Positions 35,561 to 45,702 of a DNA stretch of 64,000 bases are shown here, one piece after another (within the stretch, counting starts at the first letter, position 1; every line of letters begins with the position of its first letter). Both the position numbers and the translations under genes were made by a program. The notes under the pieces are model-generated. The model worked only from the letters and a program-made list of their open reading frames with translations, was not told the origin of the DNA and made no database searches. The stretch is taken from positions 1 through 64,000 of the forward strand of contig NZ_JAGTPK010000003.1 in NCBI RefSeq assembly GCF_021147775.1, read 5' to 3'. Source of the stretch: Pseudomonas californiensis (GTDB taxonomy: Bacteria; Pseudomonadota; Gammaproteobacteria; Pseudomonadales; Pseudomonadaceae).

Positions 35561-35623
35561 GGCCCTTGGAGGTGACTGGCATGTTCACGGGCGCACCCGT
35601 GAACACGCCTGTAACTCAGCCCT

Positions 35624-36565
35624 TCAATCCACCAGCGCGATCAATTGGTGGCGCTGGGCGTCGGTCAACATGGGACCGAATCCGGCACCTACGTTATCTG
35701 CCATGTAACGTGGATTACCGGTGCCCGGAATGACGCAGGTAACCGCCGAATGGGCCAGCAGAAACTTCAGCAGCAACTGAGGCCAACTGTTGACTTCCAC
35801 CTGCGCGGCCCAACCGGGCAAGGGTTTGTCCTTGAGGCGCGACAACAGACCGCCGCCGCCAAATGGCCTGTTGCAGATGACCGCCACGCCTTTCTCCCGA
35901 CACAGTGGCAACAGGCGTTTTTCCGCTTCACGGTCATCCAGCGCGTAGTTGATCTGCAGAAAGTCCAGTGGCTCACTTTCCAGCACTGCTTCAACTTCCG
36001 CATAGGCCGACGACGTGTAATGGCTGATGCCGATGTAGCGAATTCGTCCCTGCGCTTTCCACTCGCGCAATGTTGGCAAATGCGTTTTCCAATCCAGCAG
36101 GTTATGTATCTGCATCAGATCGATGCGGTCAGTCTGCAACAGACGGAACGACTCTTCCATCTGTTCGATACCTTCATTGCGGCCGCGCGTCCAGACCTTG
36201 GTCGCCAGAAACGCGGGTGAACGTGGCTCATGGATCGACAACAGTTCGCCCGTGGTGCGCTCGGCGCGGCCGTACATGGGCGAGCTGTCAATCACGCTGC
36301 CTCCGGCGGCGAACAGCGCATCGATCACCGGGCCCAATTGCTTGTAGGCGGCGCTGGATGTCGCTACGTCAAACCCGCGATAGGTACCCAGCCCTACGAC
36401 AGGCAACGGCTCATTACTGGAAGGTATGGCTCGGGTCAACATGGTCTTGCCTCCAGGTATCGTTGAGGAATCGCGGCCCACAGCGGAGTCGAACACCAGA
36501 GCTGCAGATACGCCTGCCGCCAGGGTGAGTAACCTTCTGCGGGTGAAACCGTTCGGTGGAGTCAC
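35624..36565 (-). CDS. Aldo/keto reductase with Tat signal
   Basis: NADPH-dependent oxidoreductase of 313 residues. Preceded by a twin-arginine signal (TRRRLLTLAAGVSAALVF), suggesting folded export to the periplasm, odd for an NADPH enzyme but seen in this subgroup. Catalytic tetrad: Asp and Tyr in VIDSSPMYGRAE near 92, Lys in FLATKVWTRG near 120, His in LMQIHNLLDW near 152. The C-terminal cofactor site is CVIPGTGNPRYMADNVGA (about 281-298). Substrate unknown. It starts 11 bp after the nucleotide-transporter-like gene, probably in one transcript with it. Confidence 0.86.
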   Translation of the reverse strand: MTPPNGFTRRRLLTLAAGVSAALVFDSAVGRDSSTIPGGKTMLTRAIPSSNEPLPVVGLGTYRGFDVATSSAAYKQLGPVIDALFAAGGSVIDSSPMYGRAERTTGELLSIHEPRSPAFLATKVWTRGRNEGIEQMEESFRLLQTDRIDLMQIHNLLDWKTHLPTLREWKAQGRIRYIGISHYTSSAYAEVEAVLESEPLDFLQINYALDDREAEKRLLPLCREKGVAVICNRPFGGGGLLSRLKDKPLPGWAAQVEVNSWPQLLLKFLLAHSAVTCVIPGTGNPRYMADNVGAGFGPMLTDAQRHQLIALVD

Positions 36566-36576
36566 GAAATTCTCCT

Positions 36577-37881
36577 TTATCTGTCCGGCCGTGCGTCTGA
36601 CGGGGCAGGTGCTGGCGCCGTTGCGGCTTCAGGTGCACATCGGGTCAGCCTCGCTTGCCTGCCCGCGAGCCACAGTGATACCCAGGCCCATAACCCCGCA
36701 AAAGGAACCACAAGAACGGCCAGCAGACCGAATCCGGCACCCATTGCAGTCAGGCCGTAGGACAACCAGCCACTGGCGGCATCGCCACCTCGGTACACCA
36801 GCGTTTCAATGACATTCTTGGCCTTGTACTTTTCCTCGCGGCTGACCACGGTCCAGAGCACTTCCCGAGCAGGCCGCACCACGGCGTACTCGACTGCGCG
36901 CCGCACGCCCTGAGCCAAGGCCACTGTGGTGGGTACTGGTGACATCGCCATGGCGACAAACGCCGCGACGGTGGCCAACGGCAATGCGACCAGCGCGCCA
37001 CCCACGCCGACCCATCGAATCAAGGGCGCAGTCAGCAATAACTGACAAACCAGGGTCAGACTGGACACCGTGAGGTCAACCAACGCAAAGAATTGTGTTC
37101 GGCTGCCCACATCGCCATAGCTGTCAGCAACAATTCGGCCCTGCTCGAAATACAACAGCGTAGCCGCACTGGTGTGCAACAGCATGAACAGGACCAGCCC
37201 GAGCAGATAGGGCGAACGCATGATCAGCGTCACTCCGGCAATCACCGAGCCCCCCAGTCGACGCTCTTCCTGCCTGACGCTTTTATCCTGCAGCCGGGTT
37301 CTGTTCAGAAGCGCCCGGTAACACAACACCGCACCTTCCAGCAGCAGAGCAGCACCAATGCCCAAGGCCAGCGGCCCCAATCGGGTGGCCATGGTGGCCG
37401 CCAGCAGAGGACCAATGAACGTTCCCAAGGTACCGCCCGCAGCGATGAAACCGAACAGGCGGCGACCCTGCTCACTGGAAAACCGATCAACCAGTACGCT
37501 CCAGAATATCGAAACGATGAACAGGTTGTAGATACTGATCCAGACAAAAAACACCCGCCCCACCGCGACCGGGGCGACCTGATCGGCGATCAGGGCTCCG
37601 AAAACCAGCATTGACAGTGCAATCAGTCGATAGATCAACGGCACGAATCGCGTGGCAGGCAGGCGCGATACCAGCGCGCCAAACAGCGGCACCATGATCA
37701 GCATCACCACAAACGTGGCGGTGAACAGCCACTGGAGTTGATCCGCACCGCCCTCAAGGCCCAGCGCATCGCGCAGCGGGCGCACCAGGTAATAACTGGC
37801 CAGTACGCAGAAATGGAACGCGAAGCCCAGCAGCAGCGCCGCGCGCTCGGACGGCTCGACCTTGACCCAACGACTGATCAA
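36577..37881 (-). CDS. MFS-type transporter, nucleotide antiporter (Npt/TlcC)-like
   Basis: A 434-residue protein with 12 predicted membrane helices. The segments YYLVRPLRDALGLEGGAD (about 30-47) and GRRLFGFIAAGGTLGTFIGP near 144 resemble the ATP/ADP-translocase-like branch of MFS proteins found in many free-living bacteria, where the substrate is not established. The preferred start is TTG 37881, overlapping the ligD stop as TTGA with GGGAG upstream; an ATG at 37950 would need a 73-bp overlap with ligD. Its coupling to ligD is notable but may only be positional. Confidence 0.72.
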   Translation of the reverse strand: MISRWVKVEPSERAALLLGFAFHFCVLASYYLVRPLRDALGLEGGADQLQWLFTATFVVMLIMVPLFGALVSRLPATRFVPLIYRLIALSMLVFGALIADQVAPVAVGRVFFVWISIYNLFIVSIFWSVLVDRFSSEQGRRLFGFIAAGGTLGTFIGPLLAATMATRLGPLALGIGAALLLEGAVLCYRALLNRTRLQDKSVRQEERRLGGSVIAGVTLIMRSPYLLGLVLFMLLHTSAATLLYFEQGRIVADSYGDVGSRTQFFALVDLTVSSLTLVCQLLLTAPLIRWVGVGGALVALPLATVAAFVAMAMSPVPTTVALAQGVRRAVEYAVVRPAREVLWTVVSREEKYKAKNVIETLVYRGGDAASGWLSYGLTAMGAGFGLLAVLVVPFAGLWAWVSLWLAGRQARLTRCAPEAATAPAPAPSDARPDR

Positions 37882-40559
37882 GGTCGCTTGGCTCCCAGTT
37901 GTTTCCACATTTTCTGGGTAATCTTCTGACGGTTGCTGTAACCGGCCCATGGGTCACGCTTGAGCTCGCGCAAACGCTGTTCGAGATTGGTGATGTCCCA
38001 CTGCGCTGAAGATTGGAGGCTTGTGAGCTCATCCAATGCGATGGGCACCGACACCGGCAGGCCGGGACGGGCGCGTACCGAATAGGCCGTCACCGTGCTG
38101 CCGCCCCGGCCGTTGCGCAGGTAATCGACAAAGATTTTTCCGACGCGGTTCTTGGGGCCCATGGTCGCACTGAAGCGTTCCGGCAACTGACGGCTGACAA
38201 ACTCCGCAATCGCCTTGGCAAAGCCTTTCACTGTTTCCCAGTCGGCTTGTCGCGCCAACGGCACGATGATGTGCATGCCCTTGCCGCCGCTGGTCTTGAG
38301 AAACGCCTTGAGCCCCAGTTCCTCCAGCACAGCGAGCACCATCTGCGTCGCTTCGATCATGCTGCGCCACGGCAAGGCCGGATCAGGGTCGAGATCCAGA
38401 ACCAGATGGTCAGGCGTCTCGATACTTTGATGAGTCGCGCCCCAGGTATGCAGCTCAATGGTGCCCATCTGGACCGCGCCCACCAGGGACCGCATGGTGT
38501 CGATTTCCATCAGCGCCGCGTGACCGGGGTCAAGAGCACGGTCCAACTGCTTGATGTGCGGGATGGCAAGCCGCTCCGAGTGTTTCTGGAAAAACTGCTC
38601 GCCATCAATACCTTCAGGACAGCGCAACAGTGCTACGGGTCGGTCATTCAGAAAGGGCAGTATCCATTGGGCAATCGACTCGTAAAACTGCGCCAGCTCG
38701 ACCTTCTGCGTACCGGTCTTGCTGTCAATGACCCGCTCCGGGTGACTGATGCCGACCCCGCACACATTGACCTTGCCTCTGACGGTCTTCCTGACGACGT
38801 TCTTTTCAGAAGCGCGTTTTTCAGAAGCCACTTGTGGGTCTGAATTACTGGCGTTGCCAGACCGGTGCGCTTTTTTGGTCCTGGACTGGCTGGCAGTGTT
38901 GGCCGGTTGAGGGTATTCACGTATCACCTCGCTGGCTGGCTTGTCACTGCGCAACCCGGTGAACGCGGCCTGGCGCAAGATCCCTTCCCGCGTCCACTGA
39001 GCAAACTCGACCTCACAGACAAGTTGTGGCTCGACCCATTGCACGCCACGAGCCTGGGCAGCAGTGATTTTTTTGTCCAGCGCTGAGGCATCACGCTCCA
39101 GCGGTGCCAGTTGCTGCTGCAGTTGTTTGAGGGTGACATCGCTGAAACCGGTTCCGACACGCCCGGCATAGACCAGCCCGTCATGGCTGTCGTTGACCGC
39201 CAGCAATAACGCACCAAATGCGGAGCGGCTACCCTGCGGCGCGGTATAGCCCACAATCACGAACTCCTGGCGCAGTCGACACTTGAGTTTGATCCAGTCA
39301 GCGTTGCGCTTGCTGACATAGGGACTTCCGGCACGCTTGCCGATCACGCCTTCCAGCCCCATGGCGCTGGCACTTTCGATAATGTCCTGATGACCGGAGC
39401 GGAACGCGTCGGAGTAGCGCAACAATCGGCTACGCTGCGAATCCAGTACTTGCCTGAGCGCATCCCGGCGCTGCTCCAGCGGCACTTCACGCAGGTCCTG
39501 CCCGCCGAGAAAAGGCATATCGAAAACGTAGTAGATAATGTCTTTGCTACGCCCGATTTCGAACGCATTCTGCAACGCCTGAAAATCCGGCAGGCCGTCT
39601 TTATCAAGCATCACCACTTCACCATCGAACCAGGTATCCTGCAGTTTCAAGGCTTTGAGCGCCTTGACCTGCTGAGGCAGCCTGTCGGTCCAATCGTGAC
39701 CGTTACGGGTGAACAGACGCACTTCATCGCCCTGGATGCGGGTCATTATCCGGTACCCGTCAAACTTGATCTCATACAGCCAGTCGCCCGCAGGTGGGGC
39801 GTCCACGAGCGTCGCCAACTGCGGGGTAAGCAACTCGGGCAACTCAGCCTCAGAGGCTGCTTGTGAAGTACGGACCGCTGAACGGGCCCTGGCGGGTTTG
39901 GGTCTGGATTCAGCTGCGCCAGCCTTGTCTGGCTTGGGCTTGCCTGGCTGGGCGCCGGCTTTTGACGTGGCAGATGATGCACGCCCTGCCCCGACATGCG
40001 CGCCGCTGATCACGCTTTGCGGTTGCGCCTCGACGATGTCGTATTCCGCAGCAGGTCGCGCGATAGAATCCTTTTCCTTGATCAGCAGCCATTGTTCCTT
40101 GTCGCCACTGCCCCTCAATCGCGTACGTACCAGCGCCCAGTCGCCGGTGAGCTTTTCGCCCACCAGGGTGAACTTGAGTTTGCCGTCCTGATAAGTTTTA
40201 TGCGGATCGCCGTGGGGTTGCCAAATGCCCCGATCCCAGACAATGACATCGCCACCGCCATACTGCCCCTTGGGAATGCTGCCCTCAAAACCGGCATAGT
40301 CGAGCGGGTGATCCTCCACATGGACCGCCAGGCGCTTTTGGGTCGGATCCAGGCTGGGGCCTTTGGGAACAGCCCAACTTTTGAGAGTGCCATCCAGTTC
40401 AAGCCGAAAATCATAGTGCAGGTTGCGCGCATCGTGTTTCTGAATCACGAAGCTCAACGCCCTGGATTCCGAGCGGCGCGAAGTGGGAGTTTTTTCGGCA
40501 GGCTCGGAAGTCACCTCGAAATTGCGTTTGCGTGTGTATTCGCTGACAGGCTTGGCCAT
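37878..40559 (-). CDS. ligD: ATP-dependent DNA ligase LigD (NHEJ, three-domain)
   Basis: Multifunctional non-homologous end-joining enzyme, 893 residues. Order: 3'-phosphoesterase domain (about 30-170; FVIQKHDARNLHYDFRLE, then HVEDHPLDYAGFEG), ATP ligase domain (about 215-510; nucleotidyl lysine K265 in YEIKFDGYR), C-terminal primase-polymerase domain (about 590-880; metal site LDLDPDPALPW). The linkers rich in Lys, Pro and Ala are typical of Pseudomonas LigD. Start 40559 (MAKPVSEY) follows GGGAGG. It lies 20 bp downstream of the Ku gene, which is frameshifted here, so LigD may lack its end-binding partner. All LigD domains look intact. Confidence 0.95.
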   Translation of the reverse strand: MAKPVSEYTRKRNFEVTSEPAEKTPTSRRSESRALSFVIQKHDARNLHYDFRLELDGTLKSWAVPKGPSLDPTQKRLAVHVEDHPLDYAGFEGSIPKGQYGGGDVIVWDRGIWQPHGDPHKTYQDGKLKFTLVGEKLTGDWALVRTRLRGSGDKEQWLLIKEKDSIARPAAEYDIVEAQPQSVISGAHVGAGRASSATSKAGAQPGKPKPDKAGAAESRPKPARARSAVRTSQAASEAELPELLTPQLATLVDAPPAGDWLYEIKFDGYRIMTRIQGDEVRLFTRNGHDWTDRLPQQVKALKALKLQDTWFDGEVVMLDKDGLPDFQALQNAFEIGRSKDIIYYVFDMPFLGGQDLREVPLEQRRDALRQVLDSQRSRLLRYSDAFRSGHQDIIESASAMGLEGVIGKRAGSPYVSKRNADWIKLKCRLRQEFVIVGYTAPQGSRSAFGALLLAVNDSHDGLVYAGRVGTGFSDVTLKQLQQQLAPLERDASALDKKITAAQARGVQWVEPQLVCEVEFAQWTREGILRQAAFTGLRSDKPASEVIREYPQPANTASQSRTKKAHRSGNASNSDPQVASEKRASEKNVVRKTVRGKVNVCGVGISHPERVIDSKTGTQKVELAQFYESIAQWILPFLNDRPVALLRCPEGIDGEQFFQKHSERLAIPHIKQLDRALDPGHAALMEIDTMRSLVGAVQMGTIELHTWGATHQSIETPDHLVLDLDPDPALPWRSMIEATQMVLAVLEELGLKAFLKTSGGKGMHIIVPLARQADWETVKGFAKAIAEFVSRQLPERFSATMGPKNRVGKIFVDYLRNGRGGSTVTAYSVRARPGLPVSVPIALDELTSLQSSAQWDITNLEQRLRELKRDPWAGYSNRQKITQKMWKQLGAKRP

Positions 40560-40579
40560 CCTCGATACCTCCCTGTGAT

Positions 40580-41501
40580 TCAAGAAGCCTTACTGGTTTT
40601 TTTGCGAGGCGCGGCGCGGCGTTTGGCAGGTGCAGCAGGCTTTACGTCGTCAGCAGTTTTCTTGTCCTTTTTCGCCGCGGGTTTCGTGGCCTTGGCTTTG
40701 CTCGCTCCGCCCTTGCCCGCCAGGCTGCGCCGCAACAGGTCAGTAAGATCAATGACGTCAGCACTCTTGCGGTCTTCCTGATCCGTGTCGGCTTCCAGAT
40801 TTTCGATCTTGCCTTCACGGGCCTTGGTTTCGACCAACTGCATGATCTTTTCCTGAAACGTATCGCGGTACTCCTCAGGCTGCCAGTCCGCGCTCATGTC
40901 CTTGACCAGTCGCTTGGCCATGTCGCGCTCGCTTTTGCTGAGCTTTGCATCGGTAACCGCTTCACCCCAGCTCCAGCGCATCCAGCTCACGCACGTCGGC
41001 GGGCCAGCGCAGAATCACCATGACCAGCGCAGAATCCAGCGGCATGACCGCGGCCAAGTGTTCGCGGGTGTGCAGCACGACATTGGCCAGCGCCACTTTC
41101 TGTGTGTCACGCAGGGTTTCGCGCAACAGCGCATAGACCTTTTCGCCGCGTTTGTCGGGAGTCAAAAAATAAGGTGTATCGATGTTTTGCAGCGGGATCT
41201 GCTGACTGTCCACAAAACCGAAGATGTCGATGGTCTGGGTCGACTTGGGATGCGCGGAGCGAATTTCCTCTTCGCTGATGACTACATAACGGTCTTTTTC
41301 GAATTCGACGCCCTTGACGATGTTGTCACCGGAAATCTCCTTGCCGGTCACCTTGTTGATCCGTTTGTAGCCAACAGGATCCATGCTGCGCTTGTCGAGC
41401 CAGTCAAAGTCGACACCCTTCGATGACGTCGCCGAGACCAGCGCGACCGGTATGTGCACCAAGCCGAAACTGATCGCGCCTTTCCAGATTGCTCTTGCCA
41501 T
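40580..41501 (-). pseudogene. ku: Ku protein gene, frameshifted by one extra G
   Basis: Bacterial Ku binds double-strand ends and recruits LigD. The 5' part (41501-40962) encodes MARAIWKGAISFGLVHIPVA through RWPADVRELDALELG and then hits TGA. The rest of Ku continues immediately in the next frame: GEAVTDAKLSKSERDMAKRL to a lysine-rich tail (KKTSKAS). The break is at 40965-40968, where the coding strand reads GGGG; with three G the reading is LGEAVTD and the product would be 306 residues, a normal Pseudomonas length. As written, a 179-residue product lacks the final part of the core and the whole LigD-interacting tail. Start 41501 has GGGAG. True mutation or homopolymer sequencing error cannot be told apart from one sequence. 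Confidence 0.88.
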
Positions 41502-41914
41502 TGTTCGACTCCCGTTAGCACTAGAAAAGTGACAGGACGAACGGGGGCAAAGTTTCGACGCGCTGACAGACGCCCTGCAAATACGAAAAAAGCGGGCTGT
41601 CAGACCCCGCCCGCACCACGCTCATTCGGTCTGTCGACGCCTTTGATTTTCCAGCATTCTTCACGTCAAAAGGGGTGGTATTAAAACGACATCTTCCCTT
41701 TTGTTTCAAAGCGTTACAGGGCGGCATGGCTTGCCGCGGCGCCACAAACCCAGCTCATATTCATTTCAGTTCTAAAAATATGGTTTATCGTTCTTTTACG
41801 GCATAAATAAGACTCTCTATAAATGGCGTCACCTCGAACGCTGTTGGCGGACTGTCTGCCAGACGACAGTTATCCCGACGGCCTTCAACCTGTTGATCAC
41901 TCCAAGGATTTGTC
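41502..41914 (+). other. Intergenic region upstream of msuD
   Basis: 413 bp between the divergent ku and msuD starts, AT-rich around 41755-41825. An inverted repeat ACTGTC-N8-GACAGT (41851-41870), with an inner GTCTG/CAGAC, sits 45 bp before the msuD ATG and could be an operator or leader hairpin. A clear -24/-12 sigma-54 promoter was not found by eye, although the adjacent regulator is a sigma-54 activator. No gene is seen. Confidence 0.4.
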
Positions 41915-43054
41915 ATGAACGTTTTCTGGTTTCTACCGACTCACGGCGATGGCCATTATCTGGGTACTACCAAAGGCGCCCGCCCGGTCACGCTGAACTA
42001 CCTGAAGCAGGTAGCACAGGCAGCCGATGATCTCGGTTACCACGGCGTGCTGATCCCGACGGGGCGCTCTTGCGAAGATTCATGGGTTATCGCGTCAGCG
42101 CTGGTCCCGTTGACTGAACGCCTGAAGTACCTCGTGGCGATCCGTCCAGGCATCATCTCCCCGACTGTTTCTGCACGCATGGCGGCAACTCTGGATCGCC
42201 TGTCGGGCGGTCGTCTGTTGATCAACGTGGTGACCGGTGGTGACCCGGACGAAAACCGTGGCGACGGCAGTTTCCTGGATCACAGCGAGCGTTATGAGGT
42301 CACCGACGAATTCCTGCAGATCTGGCGTCGTGTGTTGCAGGGCGAAGCCGTGGACTTTGAAGGCAAGCACTTGCGCGTGCAGAACGCCAAGGCGCTGTAC
42401 CCGCCGATTCAGAAGCCTTATCCGCCGCTGTATTTCGGTGGGTCATCGGACGCCGCGCATGACCTGGCCGCCGATCAGGTGGATGTGTACCTGACCTGGG
42501 GCGAGCCGCCGGCCGCAGTCGCCCAGAAGCTGGCCGACGTGCGTGAACGCGCCGCCCGCAAGGGGCGTACCGTCAAATTCGGCATCCGCCTCCACGTGAT
42601 CGTTCGCGAAACCAGTGAAGAAGCATGGAAAGCCGCGAGCACCCTGATCGAACACATCAGCGACGAAACCATCGCCGCTGCACAGAAGTCCTTCTCGCGC
42701 TTTGACTCCGAAGGACAACGCCGCATGGCGGCGCTGCACGATGGCCGCCGCGACAATCTGGAGATCGCACCCAATTTATGGGCGGGCGTGGGTCTGGTGC
42801 GTGGCGGTGCCGGTACGGCATTGGTTGGCAACCCGCAGGAAGTTGCGGAGCGGATCAAGGAATACGCTGATCTGGGCATCGAGAGTTTCATCTTCTCTGG
42901 CTACCCGCATCTCGAAGAGGCTTACCGCTTCGCCGAGCTGGTATTCCCGCTGCTGCCCGAGCCGTACGCCAGTCTGGCAGGACGCGGCATCACTAACCTG
43001 ACGGGCCCGTTCGGCGAAATGATCGCCAACGATCTGCCCCCGCAGGCCAAGTAA
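41915..43054 (+). CDS. msuD: FMNH2-dependent alkane/methanesulfonate monooxygenase (MsuD/SsuD)
   Basis: Flavin-dependent C-S bond cleavage of sulfonates, releasing sulfite for sulfur assimilation. 379 residues with the SsuD N-terminus [33 protein letters not shown] near 46, [14 protein letters not shown] near 117 and [20 protein letters not shown] (about 168-187). The C-terminal [19 protein letters not shown] (about 289-307) is also diagnostic. Being followed directly by an SfnR-type regulator (TAATG overlap) favours MsuD over the housekeeping SsuD of the ssuEADCB operon. It needs an FMN reductase such as the one at 21647. No sulfonate ABC transporter is adjacent. Confidence 0.9.
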   Translation: MNVFWFLPTHGDGHYLGTTKGARPVTLNYLKQVAQAADDLGYHGVLIPTGRSCEDSWVIASALVPLTERLKYLVAIRPGIISPTVSARMAATLDRLSGGRLLINVVTGGDPDENRGDGSFLDHSERYEVTDEFLQIWRRVLQGEAVDFEGKHLRVQNAKALYPPIQKPYPPLYFGGSSDAAHDLAADQVDVYLTWGEPPAAVAQKLADVRERAARKGRTVKFGIRLHVIVRETSEEAWKAASTLIEHISDETIAAAQKSFSRFDSEGQRRMAALHDGRRDNLEIAPNLWAGVGLVRGGAGTALVGNPQEVAERIKEYADLGIESFIFSGYPHLEEAYRFAELVFPLLPEPYASLAGRGITNLTGPFGEMIANDLPPQAK

Positions 43055-44160
43055 TGTCTGGCCAACTGCTGACCTTACCGCACTCGCCTGCGCTGGCCAC
43101 CTCGATCAGGGCCACGGCGCAGGTCTTCGAAGACCCTAAATCGCGGGCCTTGCTGGCCCACGTCAAGCAGGTTGCACCAAGCGACGCCAGCGTGCTGATA
43201 ATCGGCGAAACCGGGACTGGCAAGGAGTTGGTCGCCCGCCACGTGCATGAACTCAGTGCTCGCCGGAACAAGCCGTTTGTGGCTGTCAATTGTGGTGCGT
43301 TTTCCGAAAACCTGATCGAGGCTGAGCTGTTCGGCCACGAGAAAGGCGCCTTCACCGGCGCCGTCAGCGCCAAGGCCGGGTGGTTCGAGGAGGCCAACGG
43401 CGGGACGCTGTTTCTTGATGAGATCGGCGACCTGCCGATGTCCCTTCAGGTCAAGCTACTGCGAGTTCTTCAGGAGCGCGAGGTGGTGCGCCTGGGCTCG
43501 CGTAAAAGCATCCCGATTGATGTGCGGGTGCTGGCAGCCACCAACGTGCAATTGGAAAAGGCGATAAACGCTGGACACTTCCGCGAGGACCTTTACTACC
43601 GACTGGATGTGGTCAATCTGGAGCTGAGCCCGCTGCGTGAACGTCCTGGTGACATCCTGCCGCTTGCCCGTCATTTCATCGACGTTTATAGCCAGCGTCT
43701 CAGACACGGACCGGTGCGGTTCAGCGCCGATGCCGAACACAAGCTGAGGACCTACAGTTGGCCAGGCAACATTCGCGAACTGGAAAACGTCATTCATCAC
43801 ACGTTGCTGGTCTGCCGTGATGGCGTGGTTCAGCGTGATGATCTGCGTCTGTCGAACCTGAAAATCGAACGTCAGGATGAATACGCACCTGTCGACGAGT
43901 CGGCCGAGCAGTTGCTCGCCAGGGCCTTTCAAAAGCTGTTTGAGGAACAGGCCGGCGCGCTGCATGAGAAAGTCGAAGATGCCTTGCTCAGAACCGCGTA
44001 CCGCTTTTGTCACCACAACCAGGTGCATACCGCCAGTCTGCTGGGCCTGACGCGTAATGTGACACGAACCCGCTTGATCAAGATCGGCGAGCTGGCCGTC
44101 AACAAGCGCAGACCGGGCGAAAATGTGCAGGGCGACCGCATGTTGCATCTGTCGGTCTGA
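43054..44160 (+). CDS. sfnR: Sigma-54-dependent activator SfnR
   Basis: A 368-residue enhancer-binding protein without a receiver or GAF domain: short N-terminus, AAA+ domain, C-terminal Fis-type HTH. Walker A GETGTGKE at 51-58, the sigma-54 contact loop GAFTGA at 98-103, Walker B LFLDE near 119, and the arginine-finger region near [15 protein letters not shown] around 320-345 ([20 protein letters not shown]). In Pseudomonas, SfnR activates dimethylsulfone and sulfonate use genes under sulfur limitation. Coupled to msuD by a one-base overlap. Lack of a sensor domain implies control at the level of its own expression. Confidence 0.88.
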   Translation: MSGQLLTLPHSPALATSIRATAQVFEDPKSRALLAHVKQVAPSDASVLIIGETGTGKELVARHVHELSARRNKPFVAVNCGAFSENLIEAELFGHEKGAFTGAVSAKAGWFEEANGGTLFLDEIGDLPMSLQVKLLRVLQEREVVRLGSRKSIPIDVRVLAATNVQLEKAINAGHFREDLYYRLDVVNLELSPLRERPGDILPLARHFIDVYSQRLRHGPVRFSADAEHKLRTYSWPGNIRELENVIHHTLLVCRDGVVQRDDLRLSNLKIERQDEYAPVDESAEQLLARAFQKLFEEQAGALHEKVEDALLRTAYRFCHHNQVHTASLLGLTRNVTRTRLIKIGELAVNKRRPGENVQGDRMLHLSV

Positions 44161-44173
44161 ACAGGATGATCAG

Positions 44174-44192
44174 CCGGGGCCGTGCGCCCCGG
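44174..44192 (+). terminator. Terminator hairpin after sfnR
   Basis: Stem CCGGGGC/GCCCCGG with a CGTGC loop, 13 bp after the sfnR stop and followed by ATTTCATT. Stable GC stem with a short, imperfect T-rich tail. Placed between convergent genes. Confidence 0.6.
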
Positions 44193-44224
44193 ATTTCATT
44201 CGCAGGAACAGGCTGAGCTAACGC

Positions 44225-45655
44225 TTAGTCTGCGGCACGCTCTGTGAGCCAGTCCGTGAGGTGCAGGGACAAAGCCTTGGCCTGCAGCGCCACGTCGGTC
44301 ACTGCGGTGCTTTCCCACCACATCCCTCGTAAAGGCGGCCCCATTGCAAACAGTCGGGACGAGCGATGTCCCTGCGCGTCCAGCACCGCACCCTGAACAT
44401 CGGCGGCGATGCCCAGCGCCAACGGACCTGGCTGGATGAGCCCTCGCGCAAGCAACTGGCGTGGCAACGGGCGATCCACCCGGCGCCAGTCGTATTCAAT
44501 CCCGGTGGAATTGATCAGAGCATCACCCACGATCAATGACGATTCGTCTTGGCCACGGTGCCGGACACGTATCTGAACCTGTCCGGCTGCAGAACTTTCA
44601 ACACGTTGCAGCGATGCCGCGCTCACGGCAAGACGCCCTTCCTTGACCAGGCGCGCCAACAGAGCGGCGCTCGGTGGTGGTGAGCGATGGTGATGGCTTT
44701 CCCACCATGGACGGACATGGCGTACGAATTGGCGACGCTGCGTGTCGGTAGCCTGATGCCAGAGGCGGCCGACGTTGACCCGAACCGTGTCCAGCGGCGC
44801 CTGCCAGTCGATACCACTTTCAATGGCCAGCTCGCACTGCTCGCGCACTTTGCGAACCAGTTGACGGGTGCTGCGAATCGCGTGGTCCTGATCAAGAAAG
44901 TCCGGCCATGCAGGAGGCTGGCGTCGCACGTGGGGCAACAGACCGTGACGCGAGTAAACGTCGATCGGGCCGCGATGCCCGGATTGTTGCAACGACACCA
45001 CAGCATCGACCATGGTCAAACCGGACCCGATGATCAGCACCCGGGCCTGAGGGTCGAGGCGGCGCATGGCACTGACATTCCAGGGATCGAGCGCCGTCGC
45101 ATTCAAGCCGCTCGACTCACGCTGCGGTGTACGCGAAGCCGCGTACATCCCGGTCGCCAGCACAGCGAAGCGGCCCTTCAGCGCCCGACCATCGTCCAGC
45201 GTTACACTGATGCCGTCAGGCTGCGTTTGCACATCAACAGCCTCGGCGCGCACATGTTCGATGCTGGAACCATACTGTTTACCCACCTCAAGCGCTTCAC
45301 GCAATCGCTGCTGCACATACAGCCCGAACACGCCACGTGGCGGGAACAGCTCTGCGACAGGCACATGCTGTTCGGCAGCTTCAGGCCAGCCGCCGTCAGC
45401 CAGATACTCCGTGAGCCAACGCGTCAGGTCATCTGGATCATCCGGATCGACGCTCATCCGGGCGGCGTTGCCGTTCAAGGTGTGGCCGGGCTCGGTAGCA
45501 CTGTAAGCTTCGCCCCTGCCAAGCTCGTCACGGGTTTCGATGATCAGGATTCGACGCCGGCCAGGCCTGCGCAACAACTGCGCCGCCAACAAGCTACCGC
45601 TCAGGCCGCCGCCCACGATCAGAACGTCGGCAATCGGATGGGTGTCATCAATCAT
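44225..45655 (-). CDS. FAD/NAD(P)-binding protein, putative flavin monooxygenase-like
   Basis: A 476-residue dinucleotide-binding oxidoreductase of the FAD-NAD(P)-binding (HI0933/YdhS-like) kind. The N-terminal Rossmann motif VLIVGGGLSGSLLAAQLLRR (about 12-31) is followed by EAYSATEPGHTLNGNAARMS (about 49-68), typical of this group, and a second Rossmann motif VLIIGSGLTMVDAVVSL near 208. Soluble. Substrate unknown; the position next to msuD-sfnR may hint at sulfur compound use, but it is convergent with them and 45 bp downstream of an XRE/cupin regulator gene. Start 45655 (MIDDTH) follows a GAGG. Confidence 0.75.
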   Translation of the reverse strand: MIDDTHPIADVLIVGGGLSGSLLAAQLLRRPGRRRILIIETRDELGRGEAYSATEPGHTLNGNAARMSVDPDDPDDLTRWLTEYLADGGWPEAAEQHVPVAELFPPRGVFGLYVQQRLREALEVGKQYGSSIEHVRAEAVDVQTQPDGISVTLDDGRALKGRFAVLATGMYAASRTPQRESSGLNATALDPWNVSAMRRLDPQARVLIIGSGLTMVDAVVSLQQSGHRGPIDVYSRHGLLPHVRRQPPAWPDFLDQDHAIRSTRQLVRKVREQCELAIESGIDWQAPLDTVRVNVGRLWHQATDTQRRQFVRHVRPWWESHHHRSPPPSAALLARLVKEGRLAVSAASLQRVESSAAGQVQIRVRHRGQDESSLIVGDALINSTGIEYDWRRVDRPLPRQLLARGLIQPGPLALGIAADVQGAVLDAQGHRSSRLFAMGPPLRGMWWESTAVTDVALQAKALSLHLTDWLTERAAD

Positions 45656-45702
45656 CAAGCTTTGCCTCGGGCCAGGTCTGCCATCAGGCAGGGATCAGTG
45701 CA

